Of a DNA stretch of 64,000 nt, positions 20,814 to 29,371 are shown piece by piece (position 1 is the first letter of the stretch; each line of letters begins with the position of its first letter). This stretch comes from Bordetella parapertussis (GTDB lineage: Bacteria > Pseudomonadota > Gammaproteobacteria > Burkholderiales > Burkholderiaceae_A). The position numbers were made by a program, and so were the translations under genes. Below the pieces are notes generated by a model. The model was not told the DNA's origin. It did not search any database and saw only the letters and a program-made list of their open reading frames with translations. Where the stretch lies: assembly GCA_945901825.1 (NCBI GenBank), contig CAMDMC010000005.1, positions 1-64,000 on the forward strand, given 5' to 3'.

Positions 20814-22355
20814 ATGAAGCCCATCGCCCAGAACGATTTCATTCAGAGCATTGCCGATAGCTTTCAATTCATTAGCTACTACCATCCCACCGATTTCGTG
20901 CAGGCGCTCGGTCGTGCTTACGAGAAGGAGCAAAACCCGGCTGCAAAAGACGCTCTGGGTCAGATTCTGACGAACAGTCGTATGAGTGCTGAAGGGCATC
21001 GCCCTCTCTGCCAAGACACGGGGATTGCGACCGTTTTCCTTAAGGTGGGTATGCACCTGCGCTGGGAAGGTGCCACCATGAGCGTGACCGATATGGTCAA
21101 TGAAGGTGTGCGCCGCGCCTACAACAACACCGAGAATCCCCTTCGTGCCTCTGTTCTCGCCCAGCCAGCGGGCCTTCGAAAAAACACCAAAGACAACACC
21201 CCCGCTGTCATTCACTACGAGATTGTTGAAGGCAGCGAGATCGAGGTTATTTGCGCGGCCAAGGGCGGGGGTAGCGAGGCCAAGGCCAAGCTCGGCATGC
21301 TTAACCCCAGCGACAGCGTCCTCGACTGGGTGGTCAAAATGGTGCCCACCATGGGCGCGGGCTGGTGCCCACCCGGAATTCTGGGTATTGGTATTGGCGG
21401 AACCCCAGAAAAAGCAGCACTGCTTGCCAAAGAGTCACTCATGGAACCTGTTGACATGAATGAGCTTTTGGCGCGCGGTGCGGCGACCGATATTGAAAAG
21501 CTAAGGGTCGCCATCTACGAGGCCGTCAACAAACTCGGTATCGGCGCGCAAGGCCTTGGCGGTCTCACCACCGTGCTTGATGTGAAGATCATGGACTACC
21601 CAACCCATGCAGCAAACCTTCCGGTCGCAATCATTCCAAACTGCGCAGCAACACGGCATATTCACTTCACCCTCGACGGCTCAGGCCCTGCCGTATTAAC
21701 GCCACCAAGGCTTGCCGACTGGCCCAAGGTGAACTGGACCCCCGACACCAAGCTTTCAACGCGCGTGGACCTCAACAGCCTGACCCCCAACGAGGTGCGA
21801 AGCTGGAAGCCCGGACAGCGACTCTTGCTTTCGGGGAAACTTTTGACTGGCCGGGATGCTGCTCACAAGCGAATCTGCGACATGCTTGCCAAAGGGGAGA
21901 AGCTACCTGTAGACCTCACCAATCGCGTCATCTATTACGTGGGGCCCGTGGACCCAATTGCAGGCGAGGCCGTAGGCCCAGCCGGCCCTACAACGGCCAC
22001 TCGAATGGACAAGTTCACCGAGACCATGCTTGCGCAGACAGGATTGATTGCCATGGTGGGTAAGGCTGAACGCGGGCCTGTTGCTATTGAGGCCATCAAA
22101 AAACACTCTTCGGCCTATCTCGTGGCAGTCGGTGGCGCGGCCTACCTTGTTAGTAAGGCTATTCGCTCGGCCAAGGTTCTTGGCTTTGAAGATCTGGGTA
22201 TGGAGGCCATTTACGAGTTCGAAGTCGAGGACATGCCCGTAACGGTGGGCGTCGATTCCCAAGGCATCTCAGTGCACGAGACAGGGCCTGCTGAGTGGCG
22301 TGTGCGCATTGAGGAGATCGCTAGGGCGGGGGCCAGCGCGAGCGCCATTGCCTAG
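20814..22355 (+). CDS. Class I (iron-sulfur) fumarate hydratase
   Basis: 513-residue single-chain class I fumarase, interconverting fumarate and malate with an oxygen-sensitive [4Fe-4S] cluster. The N-terminal alpha domain has RPLCQDTGIATVFLK and GAGWCPPGILGIGIGG; the C-terminal beta domain has GPAGPTTATRMDKFTETML. Cysteines in CQDTG and NCAATRH are candidate cluster ligands. The ATG at 20814 is preferred; a GTG at 20802 abuts GAGGAG too closely. Related tartrate dehydratases share the fold, but the full-length one-chain architecture and lack of a two-subunit split favour fumarase. Confidence 0.92.
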   Translation: MKPIAQNDFIQSIADSFQFISYYHPTDFVQALGRAYEKEQNPAAKDALGQILTNSRMSAEGHRPLCQDTGIATVFLKVGMHLRWEGATMSVTDMVNEGVRRAYNNTENPLRASVLAQPAGLRKNTKDNTPAVIHYEIVEGSEIEVICAAKGGGSEAKAKLGMLNPSDSVLDWVVKMVPTMGAGWCPPGILGIGIGGTPEKAALLAKESLMEPVDMNELLARGAATDIEKLRVAIYEAVNKLGIGAQGLGGLTTVLDVKIMDYPTHAANLPVAIIPNCAATRHIHFTLDGSGPAVLTPPRLADWPKVNWTPDTKLSTRVDLNSLTPNEVRSWKPGQRLLLSGKLLTGRDAAHKRICDMLAKGEKLPVDLTNRVIYYVGPVDPIAGEAVGPAGPTTATRMDKFTETMLAQTGLIAMVGKAERGPVAIEAIKKHSSAYLVAVGGAAYLVSKAIRSAKVLGFEDLGMEAIYEFEVEDMPVTVGVDSQGISVHETGPAEWRVRIEEIARAGASASAIA

Positions 22356-22417
22356 AGGTTATTCGGTTCTGCCCGCAGGTCCTGCCAAAAGCCGGGGCTG
22401 AACCAAGACCTTCGCCT

Positions 22418-23344
22418 TTAGGACGTCTTTCTTAAAAACTGATGAACAACCCGAATCTGCTCGGGTGTTACCAGGCTTGGGGCATGCCCTGCGCCTGGTA
22501 TTTCAACAAGCCTGGCTTTGGGGCCGCGCTGGGTCATTGCAATGGCCACCTCGGCAGGCAGAAGGTCGCTGTGTTCGCCGCGCAGTAGAAGCGTTGGGCA
22601 ACGAATGGCCTCGTACAACGGCCAGAGTGTCATGGGCGCTGCCTGAGCATTCGCGGCACCCGCAGCATCCCCAGCAACCGAGGTAAAAAGGGCCTTAAAC
22701 GGCTCCGAAATTTTAAGGTCGTAGTTCACTGTCCACTTGCCGTCCGGGCGTTGACGAACGGCAGGTTCGGTAAGTAGCCTCCATTGCTCGTCCGTGTGAG
22801 CACCAAAACTCACCATGCGCACGCGCATCGCCATACAGGCCTCGTCGCACGACGACGCCTCTATGGATTCTCCAACATAGTCGGCAATACGCGACAGGGC
22901 CCTATAAGGAATCTCAGCGCCCACATCGTTTAGCACCAGCCTTTCAATGGAACACCCATGCTCAGCAAGATCTTTAAAGAAGGCCCCCAGGATCGACATG
23001 GCAATGAGACCGCCCATGGAGGTACCCACCCAAGACACAGGCCCAAGATGAAGCTGGCGAACCATGGCCAACATGTCCTGACAGTACTGATCAATACGGT
23101 AGTACTGAGGGTCGTTGAGCCAGTCGGAGTTGCCCCGGCCAACAATGTCTGGGGCTAATACACGCATGCCGTCCGCAGAAAGGGCCTGTGCAAGCGCTTG
23201 AAAATCGCCTGAGTTGCGGGTGAGGCCATGCACACAGACCACCACGGGACCCGTCTGACCCACGCCCCATTCCCGAACCATCATGGCGTGGCTGCCTGAA
23301 GGGCTTTGACACTGAATTGTGTGTTGCTGCATTGAGTTGCTCAT
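22418..23344 (-). CDS. Alpha/beta hydrolase
   Basis: 308-residue alpha/beta-hydrolase. The oxyanion strand VVCVHGLTRNSGDF is at about residues 35-48, the nucleophile elbow GTSMGG at about 107-112 (Ser), the acid in LLRGEHSDLLP, and the catalytic histidine in PGAGHAPS near the C-terminus. No signal peptide is seen, so it is probably cytosolic. It is divergent from the 3-hydroxybutyrate dehydrogenase gene 41 bases away, which makes an esterase acting on hydroxybutyrate oligomers or a related ester plausible; that is inference from context only. Confidence 0.85.
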   Translation of the reverse strand: MSNSMQQHTIQCQSPSGSHAMMVREWGVGQTGPVVVCVHGLTRNSGDFQALAQALSADGMRVLAPDIVGRGNSDWLNDPQYYRIDQYCQDMLAMVRQLHLGPVSWVGTSMGGLIAMSILGAFFKDLAEHGCSIERLVLNDVGAEIPYRALSRIADYVGESIEASSCDEACMAMRVRMVSFGAHTDEQWRLLTEPAVRQRPDGKWTVNYDLKISEPFKALFTSVAGDAAGAANAQAAPMTLWPLYEAIRCPTLLLRGEHSDLLPAEVAIAMTQRGPKARLVEIPGAGHAPSLVTPEQIRVVHQFLRKTS

Positions 23345-23385
23345 TTTTGGCTATTCTCTCGGTCTGACATCGAAAGGATACTGGT

Positions 23386-24171
23386 ATGAAAATGCTTGCA
23401 GGAAAAAAAGCCTTGGTGACGGGTTCAACAAGCGGAATTGGTCTGGCTATGGCAAGTGCCCTCGCCGATGAGGGGGCGGATATTTACCTCAACGGCTTTG
23501 GAGAGGCTGCGAGTATTGAGGCAATTAAGAAAGGCCTGCAAGCAAAGTCTGTGTCGGTGGATTACTTCGCCGCCGACATGTCAAAGCCCGATGAAATTAT
23601 GGCCATGATGGCCGATATCGAGTCACGCCATGGTGGTGTCGATATTCTTGTTAATAATGCCGGTATTCAGCATGTCAGCCCCATCGATAGCTTTGATCCC
23701 AAGCTCTGGGACTCCATTCTTGCAATTAACCTCAGTTCGGCTTTCCACACCATTCGTGCCGCCCTTCCGGGCATGAAAGCGCGTGGCTTTGGCCGTATTG
23801 TCAACATTGCCTCTGTACATGGCCTTGTCGCCTCCGCAAATAAAAGTGCCTATGTCGCAGCCAAGCACGGGCTTGTTGGTCTCACAAAAACCGTTGCACT
23901 TGAGACAGCCTCAACGCCTGTTACCTGCAATGCCATCTGTCCGGGCTGGGTGCTGACACCCCTAGTTCAGAAACAGGTGGATGCTCGCATGGCCAATGAG
24001 GGGCTAAGCCTTGAAGAGGCGAAGCATGTTCTTTTAATTGAAAAGCAGCCTTCAGGGGAGTTCGTTCAGCCCGAACAACTTGCAAGCCTTGCGGTCTACC
24101 TCTGCTCACCCCAGGCAAGCCAGGTACGAGGTGCCGCCTGGAACATGGATGGGGGCTGGGCCGCGCAGTAG
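23386..24171 (+). CDS. bdhA: D-3-hydroxybutyrate dehydrogenase
   Basis: 261-residue short-chain dehydrogenase that oxidises (R)-3-hydroxybutyrate to acetoacetate with NAD. It has the cofactor motif TGSTSGIG (about 12-19), NNAGIQHVSPI (about 90-100), the catalytic Ser in NIASVHG and Tyr/Lys in YVAAKHG, then CPGWVLTPLVQKQ, which is specific to this subfamily, and the typical DGGW..Q C-terminus. The enzyme belongs to polyhydroxybutyrate and ketone-body use. Its 3' end overlaps convergent comEC by 76 bases. Confidence 0.94.
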   Translation: MKMLAGKKALVTGSTSGIGLAMASALADEGADIYLNGFGEAASIEAIKKGLQAKSVSVDYFAADMSKPDEIMAMMADIESRHGGVDILVNNAGIQHVSPIDSFDPKLWDSILAINLSSAFHTIRAALPGMKARGFGRIVNIASVHGLVASANKSAYVAAKHGLVGLTKTVALETASTPVTCNAICPGWVLTPLVQKQVDARMANEGLSLEEAKHVLLIEKQPSGEFVQPEQLASLAVYLCSPQASQVRGAAWNMDGGWAAQ

Positions 24172-26594
24172 GTCTGCATTAATGTCTGCTCCTGCTCGGT
24201 TGTGGCGCCCAAGGGCCGAGGGCGATGCCATAGGCGCCTGCGCTCCTTGCGTGCGCAGGCAAACAAAGGTTCGCCTTGAGGAGACCAGTTCAGGCGAAGC
24301 GCACCAAGAAGGTCGGTACGCAAAAGGACAACTTCTTCGGTCGTAAGCCGATCAATCACATCGGGATGGGGATGACCAAACCGATTGCGATAGCCCGACT
24401 GGGTAATGGCGGCCTTTGGTCGAAGCCTCTTCAGAAGCAGCCGACTTGTGGAGCCACGACTGCCGTGGTGGGGGGCCATCATCACTAAAGGCGTGTTGCC
24501 ACGGCTTGATGAAGCCTGGTGCAGCCAAGGCATGCGTTCGGCCATCTCGTCTTCAATAGCCACCGGAATGTCCCCCGTTAACAACAGTCGACGCCCTTGA
24601 GCATCGACAACCTCTAGAACACAGGAATCCTCATTTGCGCCGGGGGTCCATTGCGTAGACGGGGCTTCAAAGGGATAAAGAAAACGAAACCAGACCCCGT
24701 CCCAGACCCAGGAACGGCCCAGCCGACAGAAGGTTGTATCGAGGCCTTGCACCTGATAGCTCGTGTAAACATGGATTGGGCGGTGCGACACGAAAAGATC
24801 GGCAAGACCCGAGGAATGATCATCGTCACGATGCGAGATAACCAGGGCATCAAGCCTGCGAATGCCCTGCGCAAAAAGCTGAGGAATGACCACGCGCTGG
24901 GCAGAATTCGATGTTCCGTGGCTTGGTCCCGTGTCATAAACGAGGCTATGGTTACGGGTCTGCACCACCACCGAAGTGCCCTGCCCGACATCCAGAAAGC
25001 TTGCCTGAAACTCGCCCATTGAGGGCTTCGAGCCACTCGGTATGAAAAGGGCTAAAACACCAAGCGATGCAAGCCAGCGCAGCCGGCGCGAAGGATGTGT
25101 GAAGACGACAAATACCGAGACACAGCTAAGGACACTGGCCCAGACAGGTGGAGCATGCCAGGCCAACGACGCCCAGCTAAGCCCCGCTAAAAATTGCAAA
25201 AAATCGTAGAGCCAGACAAAGACAAGATGACCAACATACAAAAAGGCATGGATGTTAAAGAAGGCAAAGACGGACCCGAGCATCGCCAAGGGAGTCACCA
25301 GAAACGTAACAACGGGAATGGCAAGCGCATTGGCAATAGGGCCAATGACTGACAACTGTTGGAAGAGCGCGATGGTTAAAGGCGCAATACCCAGGGTGAT
25401 GGCCAGCTGCGCCTTTACCGCAGCGCGCAGGCCTTGGGCTGAGCCCGAGAGCCCAAACAAAATGCCCACAGCAAAAAACGAAAGCCAGAAGCCCACCGAC
25501 AGCGGAGCAATGGGATCAACCACAAGCACGGCTAATAGGGTGACCGCGAGAATCGCCCAGGATCGACTCTCAAGGCCGACAACCGCGGCAAGACTTGCAA
25601 TGGTGACCATGGTGGCTGTGCGCTGGGCTGGAATGTTGAAGCCCGCAAGAAAGGCGTAAGCCACTGCCGCAAGGCTTGCCATAACGGCGGCGGCAACAGG
25701 GGCTGGAACCCGAAGAGCAGTTGAACTTCCCGAGCGGGCAAGCAGCCGCCAGGCCCAGGCCGTAAGAAACCTTGCAATCACTGCAAACATGGTCACATGC
25801 ATGCCCGAGATCGACATAAGGTGCGAGACGCCCGTTACCGAGAAGACCTGCCATTGGTCCCGCGCAATGGAGCGCTGATCGCCCACAACCAGGCCCGCCA
25901 TAATAGGAGCAAATTCTTCTTCAGCAAGCGAATCAAAAATGGCTGCCCGAATAGCATGCCGTAGACGATCCACTTGAGTGCTCAAGGCATCGGACCACGT
26001 AAGTTCGTAGCCCTGCTGAACCCTCACCGCAGATTTCACGCTACCTGTCGCCTGCATACGGTTTTCAAACATCCAGGTCTCAAAATCAAAGCCCGTAAAG
26101 TTCACGGGCCCTGATGCAGGCCGAAGTCGAAGCTCAGCTCTGTAACGGTCGCCTGGGGCAAGGCCTGCCGGGAGCTCGTTGCCCAGCCAGCTTAGGCTCG
26201 CATCAAAACGTTTGAAGGCCGGCCCTTCGGACCCAACTGCAGCAACCCGCGCCTGAAACTGCCACCGGGCGGGCCTTGCAGGGCCTGCCGGTTCAAAGAC
26301 TGGAAGATCAAGTACCAGTAGGTCAACGACAACAGGCCCCTCAAACAGCTGGGCAGGTGGAGCCTGATCGAGGATGGCCTGAACACGAACACCGGTGTAG
26401 GCCGCAGCAAGAAGAAGCGAAGCCAGCAGAACAAAGACACCGAAGAACCGGCGCGTAGCGACAAGGCAGGCGAGAAAAAGGCTCGCAAGCGCAAGACCAA
26501 AAAGAGGTGCTGAAAGGTTGTGGGGGGCCCATTGCAAATAGCCCACAACGCCAAGCAGCACCGACAGCGCAAGGCCGTAGACACTGAGCAGCAC
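24096..26594 (-). CDS. comEC: DNA internalisation protein ComEC/Rec2
   Basis: 832-residue inner-membrane channel for single-stranded DNA uptake in natural transformation. The N-terminus is hydrophobic with a DUF4131-like soluble domain (about 90-190). The Competence membrane domain follows from about 220 to 500 (SISGMHVTMFAVIARF in part). A metallo-beta-lactamase-like domain is C-terminal (FLDVGQGTSVVVQT, SHRDDDHSSG, LTGDIP, APHHGSRGSTS). The start is a GTG at 26594. It is last in a lolE-lolD-tatD-comEC run. The final about 25 residues extend past the usual end and lie antisense to bdhA. No other competence genes are in the window. Confidence 0.93.
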   Translation of the reverse strand: MLLSVYGLALSVLLGVVGYLQWAPHNLSAPLFGLALASLFLACLVATRRFFGVFVLLASLLLAAAYTGVRVQAILDQAPPAQLFEGPVVVDLLVLDLPVFEPAGPARPARWQFQARVAAVGSEGPAFKRFDASLSWLGNELPAGLAPGDRYRAELRLRPASGPVNFTGFDFETWMFENRMQATGSVKSAVRVQQGYELTWSDALSTQVDRLRHAIRAAIFDSLAEEEFAPIMAGLVVGDQRSIARDQWQVFSVTGVSHLMSISGMHVTMFAVIARFLTAWAWRLLARSGSSTALRVPAPVAAAVMASLAAVAYAFLAGFNIPAQRTATMVTIASLAAVVGLESRSWAILAVTLLAVLVVDPIAPLSVGFWLSFFAVGILFGLSGSAQGLRAAVKAQLAITLGIAPLTIALFQQLSVIGPIANALAIPVVTFLVTPLAMLGSVFAFFNIHAFLYVGHLVFVWLYDFLQFLAGLSWASLAWHAPPVWASVLSCVSVFVVFTHPSRRLRWLASLGVLALFIPSGSKPSMGEFQASFLDVGQGTSVVVQTRNHSLVYDTGPSHGTSNSAQRVVIPQLFAQGIRRLDALVISHRDDDHSSGLADLFVSHRPIHVYTSYQVQGLDTTFCRLGRSWVWDGVWFRFLYPFEAPSTQWTPGANEDSCVLEVVDAQGRRLLLTGDIPVAIEDEMAERMPWLHQASSSRGNTPLVMMAPHHGSRGSTSRLLLKRLRPKAAITQSGYRNRFGHPHPDVIDRLTTEEVVLLRTDLLGALRLNWSPQGEPLFACARKERRRLWHRPRPLGATTEQEQTLMQTYCAAQPPSMFQAAPRTWLAWGEQR

Positions 26595-26603
26595 GACAGT
26601 GAA

Positions 26604-27383
26604 CTAGAAAAAAGTACTTAGACGGGGCAAGGCTCGTAAGGCATTTGCGCTTGAGGCTCTTCCAACATCCTCAATGCTGCAACCTCGAAGGCCCGCCATG
26701 CAATGCGCAATGCCTACGATCTCTTTGGGCTGATTCGGTTCGTCTTTCGCTAGCCATTCGGGCGAAATATCTGGACTGTCTGTCTCAAGCACCCAGTCAT
26801 CCTCGGAGAGCCAAGAGGCAAGATGGCGAATGCGTAGGGCACGGGTGTAGGTCATTGCGCCACCAAAGCCTAAAACGATTCCCTGAGCGACATAGGCCTG
26901 AGCCTGCTTCTCGCTTCCATTAAAGGCATGGGCGATACCTTGGCGAATGCCAAAACGACGAAGACCGGCTACAACCTGGTCTTGAGCCTTGCGAACATGC
27001 AAGACAACGGGAAGCTCGTAATGACGAGCGAGGCGAAGTTGTTCAATAAAGAAATGGTTCATACGGTCCTGGCGCAGTCCTTGTTCGAAGAGATCAAGGC
27101 CAATCTCCCCCACGGCAAGAAGGCGTGGATCGGCGTGATGGGCCTCGAGCTGATTCTTAAGCAGCACCAGGGCCTGCTCTTCTAGACCATTGACCGAACA
27201 GGGGTGAAGTCCAAGGCAGTAGCCAACGCCTGGGAGCGAATGGGCAAGCTCACGAACAGCCTCGAAGTTACTGGGTTCGACAGCCGGAACAACAATGACA
27301 CCCACGCCCTGCTGGCGAGCCTGCTCAGCCTGCTGCGCCGGCTGGGGTAGAAAATCGAGATGGCAATGGGTATCGACAAACAT
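26604..27383 (-). CDS. TatD-family metal-dependent hydrolase/DNase
   Basis: 259-residue TatD-like phosphohydrolase in an amidohydrolase-type barrel. Metal-binding motifs: DTHCHLDF at residues 4-11, the VGEIGLD glutamate near 91-97, VLHVRKA near 127, and the ETDSPD motif near 200. Its sequence style (PAVEPSNFEAVREL, GLHPCSV) is nearer YjjV than TatD or YcfH. It sits between lolD and comEC, nine bases before comEC on the same strand. A role in processing DNA ends is possible but not shown by sequence. Confidence 0.88.
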   Translation of the reverse strand: MFVDTHCHLDFLPQPAQQAEQARQQGVGVIVVPAVEPSNFEAVRELAHSLPGVGYCLGLHPCSVNGLEEQALVLLKNQLEAHHADPRLLAVGEIGLDLFEQGLRQDRMNHFFIEQLRLARHYELPVVLHVRKAQDQVVAGLRRFGIRQGIAHAFNGSEKQAQAYVAQGIVLGFGGAMTYTRALRIRHLASWLSEDDWVLETDSPDISPEWLAKDEPNQPKEIVGIAHCMAGLRGCSIEDVGRASSANALRALPRLSTFF

Positions 27384-27402
27384 GGTTGCCGCCTAACAAA
27401 AA

Positions 27403-28113
27403 CTAGGCCTGCAAAGGGCTGGTCGCGGGAAGGCTGGTCATGGCAAAACGCTGATCGCAACGGTTTGCGAAGTGCAGGTCATGGGTGACGATAACCAAAC
27501 CCGCCTTCGCCTCGCGACAACGATCAACAAGTAGCTCAAACACCCGCTCAGCAGTATCGCGATCGAGGTTACCCGTTGGCTCATCGGCAAGGACAAGCGA
27601 GGGCGCGTTAACAAGCGCACGTGCAATGGCGACGCGCTGACGCTCACCACCCGAGAGCCTGGAGGGAGGGTGGTCAAGCCGGCTTTCCAGACCAACCCGC
27701 CCAAGCCAGTCACTCGCCTGCTTCATGGCCGTTAGCCTTGGCTCTCGGCGAATTAGCAGGGGCATGGCCACATTCTCAAGTGCCGAGCATTCCTCAAGCA
27801 GATGATGGAACTGGTAGACAAAACCAAGCTTTTTGTTTCTTAGTAGCGTTCTCTGGGCATCTGTAAGCTCGTAGATGGACTGGCCCTCAATGAAGACCTG
27901 GCCCGATGTTGGTTTATCGAGGCCGCCAAGCAGATGCAGCAAGGTGCTCTTGCCAACCCCCGAGGGCCCAATAACGGCAAGGCTTTGGCCTGCCACAAGC
28001 TCCAGACTTAGATCTTCGAAAGGCACAACCTCGCGAGGGCCATCCGAATACCGACGGGTCAGGCCCACAGCACGAAGAACTGCGACACCCGGCAGGCCAG
28101 CCTCTTTAGTCAT
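27403..28113 (-). CDS. lolD: Lipoprotein-releasing ABC transporter ATPase LolD
   Basis: 236-residue ABC ATPase powering release of lipoproteins from the inner membrane to LolA. Walker A GPSGVGKST, the Q-loop VYQFHHLLEE, signature LSGGERQR and Walker B LVLADEPTGNLD are all present. The FHHLLEE stretch is typical of LolD. The open frame runs back to 28329, but residues upstream of the ATG at 28113 lie in lolE in another frame and lack similarity. The start overlaps the end of the permease gene by eight bases. Confidence 0.93.
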   Translation of the reverse strand: MTKEAGLPGVAVLRAVGLTRRYSDGPREVVPFEDLSLELVAGQSLAVIGPSGVGKSTLLHLLGGLDKPTSGQVFIEGQSIYELTDAQRTLLRNKKLGFVYQFHHLLEECSALENVAMPLLIRREPRLTAMKQASDWLGRVGLESRLDHPPSRLSGGERQRVAIARALVNAPSLVLADEPTGNLDRDTAERVFELLVDRCREAKAGLVIVTHDLHFANRCDQRFAMTSLPATSPLQA

Positions 28114-29344
28114 AGCGAAGGGCCTCGGCGGGATCAATAACCGAGGCACGCCAGCTGGGATAGAGCGTTGCCAAGAAGGAGAGAACCAGTGCGGTTGGGC
28201 CAATAGCCAGAACGTCTTGCCATTGAAGATCGGATGGCAGGCTTTCAATAAGGTAGATGCCCTTCGGTAGAAGCTGGAACCCGAAGGCATGCTCCACCGC
28301 CCCAACAATGGAGTCAATGTAGACAGCACCCAGCACCCCTAGCAAGAGCCCAAATCCCACACCCAGCAGCCCCAGAAAAGCCCCCTGAATAACAAAGATG
28401 GCCATCACAGAGCCTCGGCTTGCACCAACGGTTCTTAAAATGGCAATGTCGGAACGCTTGTCCATAACGGTCATGACCAACATGGAAACAAGATTGAATG
28501 CAGCCACAGCAATAATGAGCATCAAAATAATAAACATCATGCGCTTCTCAATTTGAACGGCTGCAAACCAGTTCCGATTCTCAAGCGTCCAGTCGCGCAC
28601 GACGGCCCCGTTGGGCACTCTGGGCTCAAGCTCAATGCGCACAAAAGGAGCCTCATGCATATCCGACAGGCGAGCGCGCAGCCCCTCGGTCACCTGATTG
28701 CGAAAGAAACGGCTCGCATCGCTTTGATGAATAAAAACAAGTGAGGAGTCGTACTCGAAGTGACCCGAGCTAAAAAGCGCAACAAGCTGAAACGCCTTCA
28801 TACGAGGTAAAACACCGGCCGGACCCGAGGCCGGGTCGGCGGTTACCACCATAACCGAATCTCCCAAGGAGAGATTCAAGGAAAGCGCAAGGTCACGGCC
28901 CATGACAAGGCCAAACCGGCCCGACTCAAGCGAGCTTAACTCACCTGCAACAAGCTGCCTTAGTGCTGGGCTTACCGCAGGCTCGGCGGCTGGATCAACG
29001 CCCCGTACCATCACTCCGCGAATCTGATCGCCGGCAGAAAGCATGGCCTGCCCTACAACGAAGGGGGCTGTGGCCAAAACCTTCGGATGGGAAGAAAGCG
29101 TTTGGCCTACAGCAGACCAGTCAACATTGCGCTCTGGCAGGCTTATGACCTCAAGGTGCGAGAGCACCCCAAGCATGCGGTCGCGCACCTCCTTCTGAAA
29201 ACCATTCATCACAGAAAGAACGATGATTAGGGCGGCAACGCCAAGCGCAATTCCCACCGTGGCGAGCGCGGAAATAAAACTAACGAATCGGGAGCTGCGC
29301 CCCGAACGTATGTAACGAAGCCCTAAAAGTAGTTCGTACGGCAT
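28106..29344 (-). CDS. lolE: Lipoprotein-releasing system permease LolC/LolE
   Basis: 412-residue inner-membrane permease of the LolCDE family. The N-terminal segment LLLGLRYIRSGRSSRFVSFIS and first membrane helix (ALATVGIALGVAALIIVLSVMNGF in part) are diagnostic; a large periplasmic domain follows, then three C-terminal helices ending with the YPSWRASVIDPAEALRYD consensus. Only one LolC/E-type permease is present, as in many betaproteobacteria where a single LolF-like protein may serve both roles. The ATG at 29344 begins MPYELLLGLRY; the frame extends to 29407. Only 27 bases separate it from the divergent gene at 29372. Confidence 0.92.
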   Translation of the reverse strand: MPYELLLGLRYIRSGRSSRFVSFISALATVGIALGVAALIIVLSVMNGFQKEVRDRMLGVLSHLEVISLPERNVDWSAVGQTLSSHPKVLATAPFVVGQAMLSAGDQIRGVMVRGVDPAAEPAVSPALRQLVAGELSSLESGRFGLVMGRDLALSLNLSLGDSVMVVTADPASGPAGVLPRMKAFQLVALFSSGHFEYDSSLVFIHQSDASRFFRNQVTEGLRARLSDMHEAPFVRIELEPRVPNGAVVRDWTLENRNWFAAVQIEKRMMFIILMLIIAVAAFNLVSMLVMTVMDKRSDIAILRTVGASRGSVMAIFVIQGAFLGLLGVGFGLLLGVLGAVYIDSIVGAVEHAFGFQLLPKGIYLIESLPSDLQWQDVLAIGPTALVLSFLATLYPSWRASVIDPAEALRYD

Positions 29345-29371
29345 GGCCTGCAGTTTGCCATACTGAAGCGC

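Noticed and set aside
20415..21215. 266-codon leftward frame across the acs-fumarase divergent region
   Set aside because: It is antisense to the fumarase start and out of frame with acs; both real genes are strongly supported.
22365..22410. Imperfect inverted repeat GGTTC-GCCC / GGGC-GAACC after fumarase as a terminator
   Set aside because: The loop is large and no U-tract follows on either strand.
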